DNA from: Tetragonia tetragonoides
Taxonomy: Eukaryota > Streptophyta > Magnoliopsida > Caryophyllales > Aizoaceae
Length of the DNA stretch: 64,000 nucleotides
Direction: 5' to 3'
Assembly: GCA_038025085.1 (NCBI GenBank)
Contig: CM076145.1
Coordinates: forward strand, 18,795,557 to 18,859,556
Made by a program: the position numbers and the translations under genes. Positions 9,762-19,480 of the stretch are shown one piece after another (within the stretch, counting starts at the first letter, position 1; each line of letters starts with the position of its first letter). The notes beneath the pieces were generated by a model. That model worked only from the letters and a program-made list of their open reading frames with translations, ran no database searches and was not told the origin of the DNA.

Positions 9762-12700
9762 ACCTCCCCTTCTTTAAAAGAATTTGCCCTCAAATTCGTA
9801 TCCTCTAAGTAAGGGCTAAGATCACCAACATTGAAGGTTGAGCTCACGTTTCCATACTCACTAGGAAGATCAATCTTGTATGCATTATCTCCAATCTTCT
9901 CCAGAACTTGAAAAGGACCATCTGCTCGAGGCATAAGCTTGTTCTTGCGTCTAGAAGGAAATCTTTCTTTGCGCAGGTGTAGCCAAACTAAGTCACCAGG
10001 TTCAAATAGAACTTGCTTTCTTCCCTTGTTAGCTCTAGCTTGGTACCTTGAGTTTATCTTCTCTACTCCCGCACGAACTTGCTCACAGGTCTTCTTGAAA
10101 GCTTGTTGTCCTGCCTTGGCATCTACATTGATAACATCATCTCTAGGCAAAGACACGAAATCAATAGGCAAATAAGGATTAATGCCATACACAATCTCAA
10201 ATGGAGAACGACCCGTGGTAAATCCAGGCGTTCTGTTATATGCAAACTCCGCATGTGCTAGCTTAATATCCCAATCTTTTGTGCTTCTACTCACCAACCC
10301 TCTAAGCAAAGTACCAAGGGTCCTGTTTGTAACCTCGGTTTGCCCATCTGTTTGTGGGTGATGTGAAGTGCTAAAGAGTAACTTCGTCCCAACGAGTCTC
10401 CAAAGTGTCTTCCAAAAGTAACTCAGAAACTTAGTATCTCGATCCGACACAATGGTCTTGGGAATGCCATGTAGCCTCACTATCTCTTTATAGAACAAGT
10501 CAGCAACATGAGAGGCGTCATCGGTCTTGTGACATGGCACAAAGTGCGCCATTTTGGACAATCTATCAACAACAACCATCACAGCATCTTTTCCCCTTTG
10601 AGTTCTAGGGAGTGCCACAATGAAATTCATGCTCACACTCTCCCAGGGAATGCTAGGAACCGGTAATGGTGTGTATAACCCTTTGTGAAAAGCACTCTTG
10701 GCCCGTTGACATGTAGCGCATCTCGTCACAATAGCATGTACATCTTTGAGCATCTTAGGCCAATAAAAGTGTTCTTGTAACAGCTCAAGGGTTTTAGTTA
10801 CTCCAAAATGTCCAGGTAATCCTCCCGAGTGAACTTCTCTAACCAATAGCTCACGTACAGAGGACCTAGGAACAGAGAACTTGTTCCTCTTGAATAGAAA
10901 CCCATCTTGTATGAAATAATCACAATGCTCCCCTTCTTTGCAAGCTCTAAATGACTCAGAGAAATCAGCATCCTTGTCATATAGTTCTTGGAGATGTTCA
11001 AAGCCTAGGAGCTTCGCTTCAAGTGTCACAAGCAAGTGGTTTCTTCGTGAAAGAGCATCAGCAACAACATTGCTCTTCCCATCTTTGTACTTGGCCTAGA
11101 ATGTAAAAGATTGTAGAAACTCTACCCACTTGGCATGTCTAGGGTTTAGTTTCTGTTGGCCATGAATGTACTTGAGAGCTTCATGATCCGAGTGCAACAC
11201 GAAAGGCTTAGGCCTTAAATAATGGGACCAATGCTCCAAAGCTCTCACAATTGCATAGAACTCTCGATCATATGTAGAATAATTCAACCGAGCTCCATTC
11301 AATTTCTCACTAAAATAGGCAATAGGACGTTTTTCTTGGATTAAAACAGCGCCTATACCTACCCCACTAGCATCACATTCAACTTCAAACAATCTATCAA
11401 AATCTGGTAACGCTAGAATAGGTGCTTGACACAACTTCTCTTTGACCTCAACAAAGGCCTTTTGCGCACTTTCACTCCAATTAAACTCTCCTTTTTTCAT
11501 TAATTCAGTAATAGGAGCAGTAATGGAACTAAAATTGCGTATAAACCTCCGATAAAATGATGCCAAGCCATGAAAACTACGTACCTCATGTATATTGGTT
11601 GGAGCTGGCCATGAAGCCATAGCTTCTACCTTGGACGGATCAACATGTACACCATCTTTGGACACAATGTAACCAAGGAATATAACCTTAGGAAGCATGA
11701 AATCACACTTCTCTAACTTGCCAAAAAGCTGTAGTTCCTTTAGCTTCTCAAATACGCGCTGTAGATGTACTAGATGTTCCTCCTTGGTCTTGCTGAATAT
11801 AAGAATATCATCAAGGTAAACCACAACAAATTTACCAAGGAATGCTCTCAATACCTCGTTCATCAACCTCATGAATGTGCTAGGAGCGTTGCATAAGCCA
11901 AAAGGCATTACTAACCACTCATACAAACCATGTCGTGTCTTGAATGCGGTTTTCCATTCATCCCCCTCCTTGATTCTCACTTGATGGTATCCAGCTCTAA
12001 GATCTATCTTGGAAAACAACTGGGAACCATGTAGCTCGTCTAACATATCATCTAATCTTGGCATAGGGAACCTATATTTGATTGTGATATTGTTGACAGC
12101 TCTACTATCAATGCACATACGCCATGTCCCATCTTTCTTAGGCACAAGTAACGCAGGAACAGCGCATGGACTTAGACTTTCTCTCACATAGCCTCTTGGC
12201 ACAAGCTCTTCAACTTGTATTTGTAACTCTTTGGCTTCTTCGGGGTTACACCGATATGCTGGCCTATTTGGAAGTGGTGCTCCAGGAAGTAGGTCAATTT
12301 GGTGTTCTATGCCACGCATAGGAGGTAAACCAGGGGGTAACTCCTCGGGGAACACTTCTTTGAACCTCTCTAACAATAGGCGTAACTCGGGATCATAATT
12401 GGGATTGTTACACATGTTAGGTTCAAACAACAACACTAGGTAGCTCATAGTTTCACTAGCCACCTCTTTTTCCATCTCTTTCTCTTCTATGACCATTACA
12501 CGACTCGCCTTTTTACCAGCCTTTGCTTCTTTAACTTGAGTGGCAGTCAAGGGTAACAATTTGATTCGTTTCTGGTTATGCTCAACAGTATAGATATTGT
12601 TTACACCATCATGACTAACTTTCCTATCAAATTGCCAAGGACGACCTAACAATATATGACAAACACCCATAGGCAGTACATCACACCATAGATCGTCTTT

Positions 12701-14089
12701 ATAACACCCTAAAGTAAAGCAAACTCTAGCTTGTTTAGTCACTTTTAACCCTCCCCCATCATTCAACCATTGCACAGTATAGGGTTTAGGATGACTTTTA
12801 GTAGGCAAATCAAGCTTATCAACCATCTCTTTAGAGGCAACATTAGTACAACTCCCAGAGTCAATAATCAAATTGCAAACTTTACCTCTAACCTTGCAGC
12901 GAGAATGGAATATTTGCTCCCTTTGGTCGGACTCATCATCGGCCACAGTCGTATGTAGCAACTTCGTAAGGATTAGGGTCTCTCCAACCTCGGGTATACC
13001 ATAATCTTCAATGAATGGCTCTCCATTATCTTCATCACTATCCTCGGTTATGGGCATAACAAACGAGGGTTCCATCTCTTCTAGCTCAGCGATGGTGAGC
13101 GCTTTCTTCGAGCCGCACTCATAGGCGTAGTGTCCATATCCTTGACACTTGAAACAACGCAGTTGGTTCTTGTCCTTAGTATCCACGGCTTTGCCTTTGT
13201 CTTGAGTTACGGGCTTGCTAGGGACACTTGCGCTCTTGGAGAATGTTGCATTCTCTCTCGCATTGTATTGATTCCGATAATTTGTATAGCCTTTAATCAC
13301 ATCTCGGGCAACCGGTTTTTGCTCCTTCTCTTGCTTCTCAATCTTGAGAGCGATTTTGCAGACGTCCTCAAAGGTTACGTAAGGAACAAGCTCTACCTTG
13401 CGCCTTAGAGTTGGGTTTAGACCTTTGATGAACCGCGCGATCTTTAACTCCTCCTTCTCCTCAAGATCACACATCATGTGCATATGTTCAAACTTCTGGA
13501 GGTAGTCTTGTACACTTGAGGTTTCTTGGCTTAAGGACGTGAGTTTTAAAAACTGTTCTTGCTCAAATTCTTTAGGCAAAAATCGTTTCTTTAAATATTT
13601 CTTGAGTTTGTCCCAAGTCTCAATCTTTGCTTTCTCTTCCTTCTTGCGTCGAGCCTTTAGGTTTTCATACCATAAAGAAGCATGCTTGGTGAGTTTAAGC
13701 GTGGCTAACTTGCATCTTCCCCGCTCATCATACTCCTTGTATTCAAAGACTCTCTCCATAGTTCTAAGACAATCAAGAAAGGCCTCTGGGTCGTAGGAAC
13801 CGTCATATTCAGGGAGTTCGACCTTCAAGTTCCTGTCATCATCATAGGGATGTCGTGGTTTAGGAGCGTCATTGGTTCTAGTCCCACTTGTGTCTTCAAA
13901 CTCCTCATCGAAGTCGGGGTCACGGTTGTGGTTTCTCCAATGAATTCTGCGCATCCTTGTCCACATGTTCTCCCTATCTTCTTGGTTTCTTCTTTCCATA
14001 GCAGCCATCCGCTCTTCTTGAGATTTGAAAGACGTCCTAAGATCCTCCATGGCTGTTAACAACTTTGCTAGTTCGCTGGGCTCACCCAT
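9587..14089 (-). pseudogene. CRM-1 gag-pol polyprotein with a single in-frame stop
   Basis: One frame of about 1,500 codons. I prefer Met at 14089 (MGEPSELAK); the frame opens at 14272, but that part is LTR and primer site. Order: gag core; CCHC knuckle [14 protein letters not shown] (about 13110-13155); aspartic protease [10 protein letters not shown] (about 12860); reverse transcriptase with YLDD (about 11815); RNase H from about 11375; integrase zinc finger with CATCQRAK (about 10705); catalytic D, D and E near 10565, 10440 and 10335. A TAG at 11096-11098 interrupts RNase H. The stop lies far from the gag-pol border, so it is a lesion and not programmed readthrough. No classical chromodomain is seen; the C-terminal extension may correspond to the CR motif. 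Confidence 0.92.
9762..9776 (-). other. CRM-1 polypurine tract
   Basis: Minus strand reads AAAGAAGGGGAGGT directly before the 3' LTR. It lies inside the pol frame, so the same bases prime plus-strand DNA and encode protein. Confidence 0.85.
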
Positions 14090-14237
14090 AGCTTCGGTTG
14101 TTGGTTTCTTGGGGGTTTCTTGGCTGTCTTCGTGAACAAAGGGCGGATCTTGCAAGAATCTTTCTCTAAAGCTCGCTATGGTGTCGTGTTTATGCTCAGG
14201 ACCGTGTTGTTTAAACTTAAGAAAGCTCAAACCTTTA

Positions 14238-14249
14238 GCTCTGATACCA
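14238..14249 (-). other. CRM-1 primer-binding site
   Basis: Minus strand TGGTATCAGAGC, complementary to the 3' end of plant initiator tRNA-Met, three bases after the 5' LTR end. Confidence 0.93.
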
Positions 14250-14252
14250 AGT

Positions 14253-14913
14253 TGATGTGAAATAAGTAACAAAACGGAAATTAACCTTTGATAGTATCAC
14301 ACAAAGGGATCTTGTTCAAGAATCACTCAAGAACAACTCACGAATCACTCGTAAGGGTTTCAACCTGAATCACTCAGTTTGAGGGGTAAATACTCACGTA
14401 TTCAATAATTAATCATCAAAGCACGAGTTTACAGTAGCAAAGATCTCCCCTATTTATAGACAAAGAAATCTAAAGCTATTCGGAATCCTAATCCTAGTCC
14501 GAATAGGAAACTAACTACGAAACTGACTACAATTGTAAAACGGACTAACTAACAGCTTTCCTAACACCTAATGGACTTCTAATACTAATAACAATCAAAT
14601 TATTACTCTCCTAAACATATTCTAACTAATTAAGGGAATACTAAACGAAATCGAACTAAACAACTGATTACCTAGCGCCCAAGGCTCAAAACCGCTGGAA
14701 CAGTTTCCTTGGCGCCCAAGGCTTCTTCTTTTCAGCTTCTAGTCATCTTCTTGCCACTCTAACATAGTTACCTCACACTTTACGTCACGTGGCATTATAC
14801 TCTTGGCAATGAGCAGCTCAAGATCAAGCATTAACGTTTCAAGAACTGGGTTCTTGGACGTTCTTGATTCGTCGTCTTCTTGCTTGTCCTTTAACGTACT
14901 TGCTCCTGCATCA
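14253..14913 (-). repeat. CRM-1 5' LTR
   Basis: Pairs with 9101-9761. Differences seen: A for G near 14597, G for C near 14785, C for T near 14906. It includes a duplicate of the pol C-terminal coding segment (14739-14913). Confidence 0.95.
14450..14460 (-). promoter_or_regulatory. TATA box of CRM-1 5' LTR
   Basis: Minus strand CTATAAATAGG; predicted start near 14425, leaving an R-U5 part of about 170 bp. The position in the LTR is typical of plant gypsy promoters. Confidence 0.55.
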
Positions 14914-15167
14914 CCTCCCATGTCCCCTAGGGGTCTCCCGTGCGATATGGGGCGAAAATATTAATGTCCCCTAGGGGTCTCCCGTTCGGAGGCCCAAAAT
15001 ACGTCCCCTAGAGAAGTCCCGGGGCCCGGTTGCCGTTTTCGCCTGAAATTTTGTCACGGGCTCTATTATGGCCCTAGGGGACCCCCGGTGCCCCGAAAGG
15101 GCAACTTGATTCCCGAACTCAGATATGACACATGTCGCTCGTTTTCGGGCCCTAACATTGGCATCGC
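14914..15167. repeat. Spacer-repeat piece between CRM-1 and LINE-B
   Basis: Resumes with cctcccatgtccccta where 9100 stopped. A block with cccctaggggtctcccg is duplicated within it and replaces the usual gtcgaaaagtttgcg. It ends at the LINE-B target site (15156-15167). Confidence 0.88.
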
Positions 15168-15894
15168 ACCAGTGTGGGTAAAATGGATAAATGGGATATA
15201 TCTGAAAGGTACCAATCTCTGGGACTATGCACCAGTGTGGGGTGCCAGCTGGTACTGGACCAAACTCAACAAAATCAAGAGCTATTTCCAGGAGCATTAC
15301 ACAGTCAGAGGGGTCTGGAAAAGAGATGCAGATGGTTGCTATACAGCTGCAAGGGGATACAGCACTTTGATGGGAGATATGCCTAAGTATAGACATGCCA
15401 ATCTGATTTGGGGAAAGGTAACAATGCCAAGACACAGCTTCTGCTTATGGTTGGCTCAATAGGGAAGATTGTTAACTAAGGACAGAATGCAGAAAATGGG
15501 CTTCCTAAATGGAGATGATGTATGCAATCTGTGCAAAGCAAAACCAGGAGATCATAATCACCTTTTCTTCACATGTAACATGGCTGCAGGTGTTTTAGAG
15601 CAAGTGAGAAGCTGGCTACAAATTACATCAAGAACAAACACAATTCAGAGCTTGTTGAACTGGATAAGTAGGCAGAAATGCTCAAACTTCAGGAAGGAAG
15701 TGTATGCAGCTGGGCTAGCAGCAGCTGTATACTGGCTGTGGAGAAGGAGGAATATTAAACATTTTGTGGGAAGCACTCTTTCTGTGATGCAAACCATGCA
15801 GCAGATCCAGCAACCAGTGAGGGTCAGAATACAACAGTGCAGCAGACTGAGAAAAATCAACAGCAAGGACAAAAAATGGTTAGAGAGAATTTAA
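15168..15894 (+). pseudogene. LINE-B ORF2 C-terminal fragment with a nonsense mutation
   Basis: Aligns with LINE-A over WVKWINGIYLKG, MPKYRHANLIWG, LLTKDRMQKMGFLNGD and the zinc region CNLCKAKPGDHNHLFFTC. A TAG at about 15460-15462 replaces the Leu found in LINE-A (WLAQ-stop-GRLL). The same frame then continues to a TAA at 15892-15894. The reverse transcriptase catalytic core is absent. Confidence 0.9.
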
Positions 15895-16415
15895 TTGCTC
15901 TTGCACCACAGTAGACTCAGGCAAAAAGGCAGGACTGCACTAGATGAGCAGCCAGCAGAGACAGCAGGATATCAGTACCTGTATAGGAATCAAGACAGCA
16001 AACAGCAGGAGGAAGACAGCAAGTTGTGATTGCAGGAAAAAAAGGAAAATATATCAGCTCAGGAAGATTGCCTCAGCAGAGGACATTGAGGAAAAGGGTA
16101 ATAGCAAAGCAGAAGCAGGAGGAAAAAATCCAGTGGAAAAAAGGACAAGAAAACTGTAATAATTAGATTGTTATGTATTTTGTATTTTGCTGTAAGTCAG
16201 GGATGTTTTTTGTATTTTGTATCTGTTTTTTCAGATAAGGGAACCACTGCATGTAGTGAGTTACCCCCAGGAGAGTAGGGTTGTAAGGAACAAAGGGATG
16301 CAGAGGAAGAGGAACCCTACCTAGTAGGTGGCCTTGGAATTGCATTACCTATGGACTGTAATCTGTGTAACATTACAGTAAGCAATAACACAATTTCTGA
16401 CTTGCACCAAAAAAC
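15168..16415 (+). mobile_element. LINE-B, strongly 5'-truncated relative of LINE-A
   Basis: Flanked by the 12-bp duplication cattggcatcgc (15156-15167 and 16416-16427). It encodes only the C-terminal part of ORF2, followed by about 520 bp of 3' UTR. The 3' end (gtaagcaataaca, caatttctgacttgcacc, short A tail) matches LINE-A, so it is the same family. Confidence 0.92.
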
Positions 16416-16427
16416 CATTGGCATCGC

Positions 16428-16457
16428 TTACAATTTCTGACTTGCACAAAGAAAAAA
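16428..16457 (+). mobile_element. 30-bp LINE remnant, third insertion at the same target
   Basis: The 30 bp (caatttctgacttgcac plus aaagaaaaaa) match the extreme 3' end of LINE-A and LINE-B. They lie between two copies of cattggcatcgc (16416-16427 and 16458-16469). This is what an almost completely 5'-truncated LINE insertion looks like. A local duplication of the LINE-B end plus target is the alternative. Confidence 0.72.
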
Positions 16458-16626
16458 CATTGGCATCGCGTGAAACCGCTGTTACAAGCGTATTAGGGAC
16501 CCAATAACCGACCCTAGGGGCCTCCCATGTCCCTAGGAGTGTCCCGTGCGATATGGGGCGAAAATATTAACGTCGAAAAGTTTGCGTCCGGAGGCCCAAA
16601 ACACGTTCCCTAGAGCATTCCTGGGG
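16458..16626. repeat. Last spacer-repeat monomer, partial
   Basis: Half a monomer, from the LINE target site to ccctagagcattcctgggg, which then passes straight into the minisatellite. Contiguity with the minisatellite and the 25S side supports the intergenic-spacer reading. Confidence 0.85.
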
Positions 16627-17155
16627 CATGGGTGCTCACGGGGCCCGGTCACGCTGCTGCATGGTGCTGCACCGCATGGGTCATGGTGCTGCATGTTGCT
16701 GCAACGCATGGGTCATGGTGCTACAACGCATGGTTCATAGTGTTGCATCGTATGGGTCATGGTATTGCATCGTGCTGCAACGCATGGGTCATGGTGTTGC
16801 ATCCTGCTGCAATGCATGGGTCATGGTGTTGCATCGTGCTGGAACGCATGGGTCATGGTGTTTCATTGCATGGGTCATGGTGTTGCATAGCATGGGTCAT
16901 AGTGTTGCATCGTGCTACAACGCATGGGTCATGGTGCTGCATAGTGCTGCAACGCATGGGCCATGGTGCTGCGTCGTGGGACATGGGTGATGCAACACCA
17001 AGGGTCATTGTGCTGCGCATGGGACATGGGTGATGGGACAAGGTGTTGCGTCATGGGTCATGGGACAAGGTGCTGCGTCATGGGACATGGGTCATGGGAC
17101 AAGGTGCTGCGTCATGGGTCATGGGACAAGGTGCTGCGTCATGGGACATGGGTAA
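16627..17155. repeat. Minisatellite, catgggtcatggtgctgc type
   Basis: About 20 imperfect units of 20-45 bp built on gcatgggtcatggtgttgca, with higher-order pairs (catcgtgctgcaacgcatgg). From about 16990 the core changes to catgggacaaggtgctgcgt. Open frames across it are by-products of the repeat and not genes. Confidence 0.88.
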
Positions 17156-17375
17156 TGGGACAAGGTGCTGCAGCGCCATGGGAAAAGGGTGTTGCAGCGC
17201 CATGGGACAAGGTGCTGCAGCGCCATTGGACAAGGGTGCTGCAGCGCCATGGGACAAGGTGCAGGAGCGCCATGGGAAAGGGGTGCTGCAGCGCCATGGG
17301 ACAAGGTGCTACAGCGCCATGGGACAAGGGTGCTGCAGCGCCATGGGACAAGGGTGCTGCAGCCCCATGGGACAA
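17156..17375. repeat. Minisatellite, 23-24-bp unit with gcgccatgggacaag
   Basis: About nine units of gccatgggacaaggtgctgcagc, differing mainly by one G (aagg or aaggg). Each carries an NcoI-like ccatgg and a ctgcag palindrome. It is more homogeneous than the preceding array, so it was probably amplified later. Confidence 0.9.
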
Positions 17376-17558
17376 AGGAGCCAGACCTCTAGGATATGTT
17401 CTTCATACTTGGGATGTTTTCATACTTAGCACGCAGATGAGGCCTCTTTCCTTGTCTCTTGTCTCTTGTGTTCATGCTTAGCCCTTGTATCCTTTTTTCT
17501 AACCTCTTTTTTACCCAACATAGCAAGAATTGGAGATTTGGGGGGAAGGGGGGAGGGA
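17376..17558 (-). other. Probable rDNA 3' external transcribed spacer
   Basis: Lies immediately downstream of the 25S 3' end on the minus strand. It starts with a pyrimidine run (TCCCTCCCCCCTTCCCC on the minus strand) as in many plant 3' ETS. No gene is seen. The limit toward the minisatellite is approximate. Confidence 0.55.
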
Positions 17559-17796
17559 CGAATCGAAGCAACTAGGGCTGAATCGAAGCAACTAGGGCTG
17601 AATCTCAGTGGATCGTGGCAGCAAGGCCACTCTGCCACTTACAATACCCCGTTGCATATTTAAGTGTGACTTAGAAACGTTCAGTATTAATCCAACACAC
17701 GGTAGCTTCGCGCCACTGGCTTTTCAACCAAGCGCGATTTGTGTGAATCAATGGTTCCTCTCGTACTAGGTTGAATTACCATCGTGACGCTGTCAT

Positions 17797-17851
<55 letters not shown>

Positions 17852-17894
17852 ATTGGTGGGTGAACAATCCAACACTTGGTGAATTCTGCTTCAG

Positions 17895-17931
<37 letters not shown>

Positions 17932-17954
17932 AACGTCGCTATGAACGCTTGGCT

Positions 17955-17997
<43 letters not shown>

Positions 17998-18356
17998 AGC
18001 TTCAAATTCCGAAGATCTAAAGGATCATTAGGCCACGCCTTCACGGTTCGTATTTGTATAGAAAATCAGAATAAAACGAGCTTTTACCCTTTTGTTCCAC
18101 ACGAGATTTCTGTTCTCGTGGAGCTTATCTTAGGACACATGCGTTATCTTTTAACAGATGTGCCGCCCCAGCAAAAATCCTCACCTGACAATGTCCTCCG
18201 CCCGGATCGGCCCGCAATGCAAGCCTTAGGTCCAAAAACAGGGGCAGTGCCCCGCCTCCGACTCACGGAGTAAGTAAAATAACGTTAAAAGTAGTGGTAT
18301 TTCACTTGCGCCGAAGCTCCCACATATGCTACCCCTCTCAAGTCATTTCACAAAGT

Positions 18357-18394
<38 letters not shown>

Positions 18395-18454
18395 TTAATT
18401 CTGCCAAGCTCGTTCCCTTTGCTGTGGTTTCGCAGAATAGTAGACATGGACAGT

Positions 18455-18490
<36 letters not shown>

Positions 18491-18889
18491 AAGATGACGA
18501 GGCATTTGGCTAGCTTAAGAGAGTCATAGTTACTCCCGCCGTTACCCCCGCTTGGTTGAATTTCTTCACTTTGACAATTAGAGCACTGGGCAGAAATCAC
18601 ATTCCGTTAACATTCGCTAGGACCATTGCAATGCTTTGTTTTAATTAAACAGTCGGATTCCCCTAGTCCGTACCAGTTCTGAGTCGACTGTTCAACGCCC
18701 GGGGAAGGCCCCCAAAGGAGCCGTTCCCAGTCCGTCCCCCGGCCGGCACGCGGCGACCCGCTCTGGCCGTGTGAGCAGCTCGAGCAGTCCACCGATAGAC
18801 GACGGGTTCAGGACTGGGACCCACGTGCCCAGCCCTCAGAGCCAATCCTTTTCCCGAAGTTACGGATCCATTTTGCCGACTTTCCTTGT
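17559..18889 (-). pseudogene. 25S rRNA gene fragment, 3' part, with internal deletion
   Basis: The minus strand follows plant 25S from about the last 1.5 kb to its 3' terminus. Blocks visible on the plus strand include cgtactaggttgaatta, aacctgtctcacgacggtct, tgtggtaacttttctgacac, and ccggccggcacgcggcgac. About 180 nt are missing at the join tttaagtgtgactt (about 17665). A 6-nt loss sits at gcgcgatttgtg (about 17738). A 21-bp block (gaatcgaagcaactagggct) near the terminus is duplicated. Chance open frames here are not genes. This is a decayed copy, joined at 18889 to unrelated DNA. Confidence 0.93.
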
Positions 18890-19480
18890 CGACGCCTGGT
18901 CGTGTGCCACCTTCACCCCATCTCTGTGTCGCCCTCCTGGTCAGGCGATCATCGACTGCCTAAGACACCCAACCAAGCACGCCTCCCATGTCACCAACTC
19001 ATCACTTTCTCTCTCCTCTCACAACAAATCCACCACAATCATTTCTCTCTCCTTACTAATCAAAACCCCAAACCTTGTCTCCCTCTTCTACCCACTTTCC
19101 TCGCCCTCTCTCGCCTCCCTCTTCTCTCACATCCCTTTCTCCTCTCACTCTCTCCACTGCCTTCTACTGCCTTGCTCACGCTCAACCATCCTCTCTCCCT
19201 TTTGTCTCATCACCAAATTACACCGCCTCCCATAATTCAATCATCTGTCTCACCAGCTCATCACCCTTTCTCTCTCCTAACAATTTTTGCTCCACCGCCA
19301 TTGATCAACCACCACCGTCAAACTGGACCATTGCAATTTGTTTGCCCTCCAAATCTGTTATGTCAAAACTGAACACTTGGTTTTGTGCCCTGGTTGGTAT
19401 TGTGAAATTGAGATTTGATGGGTTCATATCCTTGAGTAGTGTCTGGAGACTGAGTGAGGTCTGCTTGAGTTTCCATTGAG
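18890..19480. other. CT-rich unassigned stretch
   Basis: Joined directly to broken 25S sequence. The plus strand is dominated by C and T (ctctcctctcacaacaaatc) with overlapping chance frames of Ser/Leu/Pro-rich peptides. It could be an LTR leader, a retroelement UTR or a degraded gene end. No motif lets me choose. Confidence 0.35.

Larger units (their letters stand above)
9101..14913 (-). mobile_element. CRM-1, complete Ty3/gypsy chromovirus of CRM (centromeric) type
   Basis: A 5.8-kb element with two 661-bp LTRs (9101-9761 and 14253-14913) that differ at three positions by my reading. It has a CCTCC target duplication (9096-9100 and 14914-14918), a tRNA-Met-type primer site and a polypurine tract. 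LTRs begin TGATGC and end CATCA. A single gag-pol frame is broken by one stop. The pol sequence (SPFEIVYGINP, VWLHLRKERFP) and a frame that runs into the 3' LTR both fit the CRM clade as I know it; the related Reina clade is the main alternative. Confidence 0.9.

Noticed and set aside
11096..11098. Programmed readthrough stop in CRM-1
   Set aside because: Known readthrough stops sit at the gag-pol border; this TAG lies in RNase H, so it is most likely a nonsense mutation.
14739..14921. Separate 60-codon minus-strand gene next to CRM-1
   Set aside because: It is the duplicate of the pol C-terminus inside the 5' LTR plus a few bases of flanking repeat.
16628..17481. Several long overlapping frames (up to 172 codons) on both strands
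   Set aside because: They are products of the minisatellite, whose unit near 24 bp keeps frames open. No start context, domain or non-repeat part.
17860..18600. Open frames within the 25S fragment (for example 137 codons at 17860)
   Set aside because: The sequence is ribosomal RNA read in antisense; not protein-coding.
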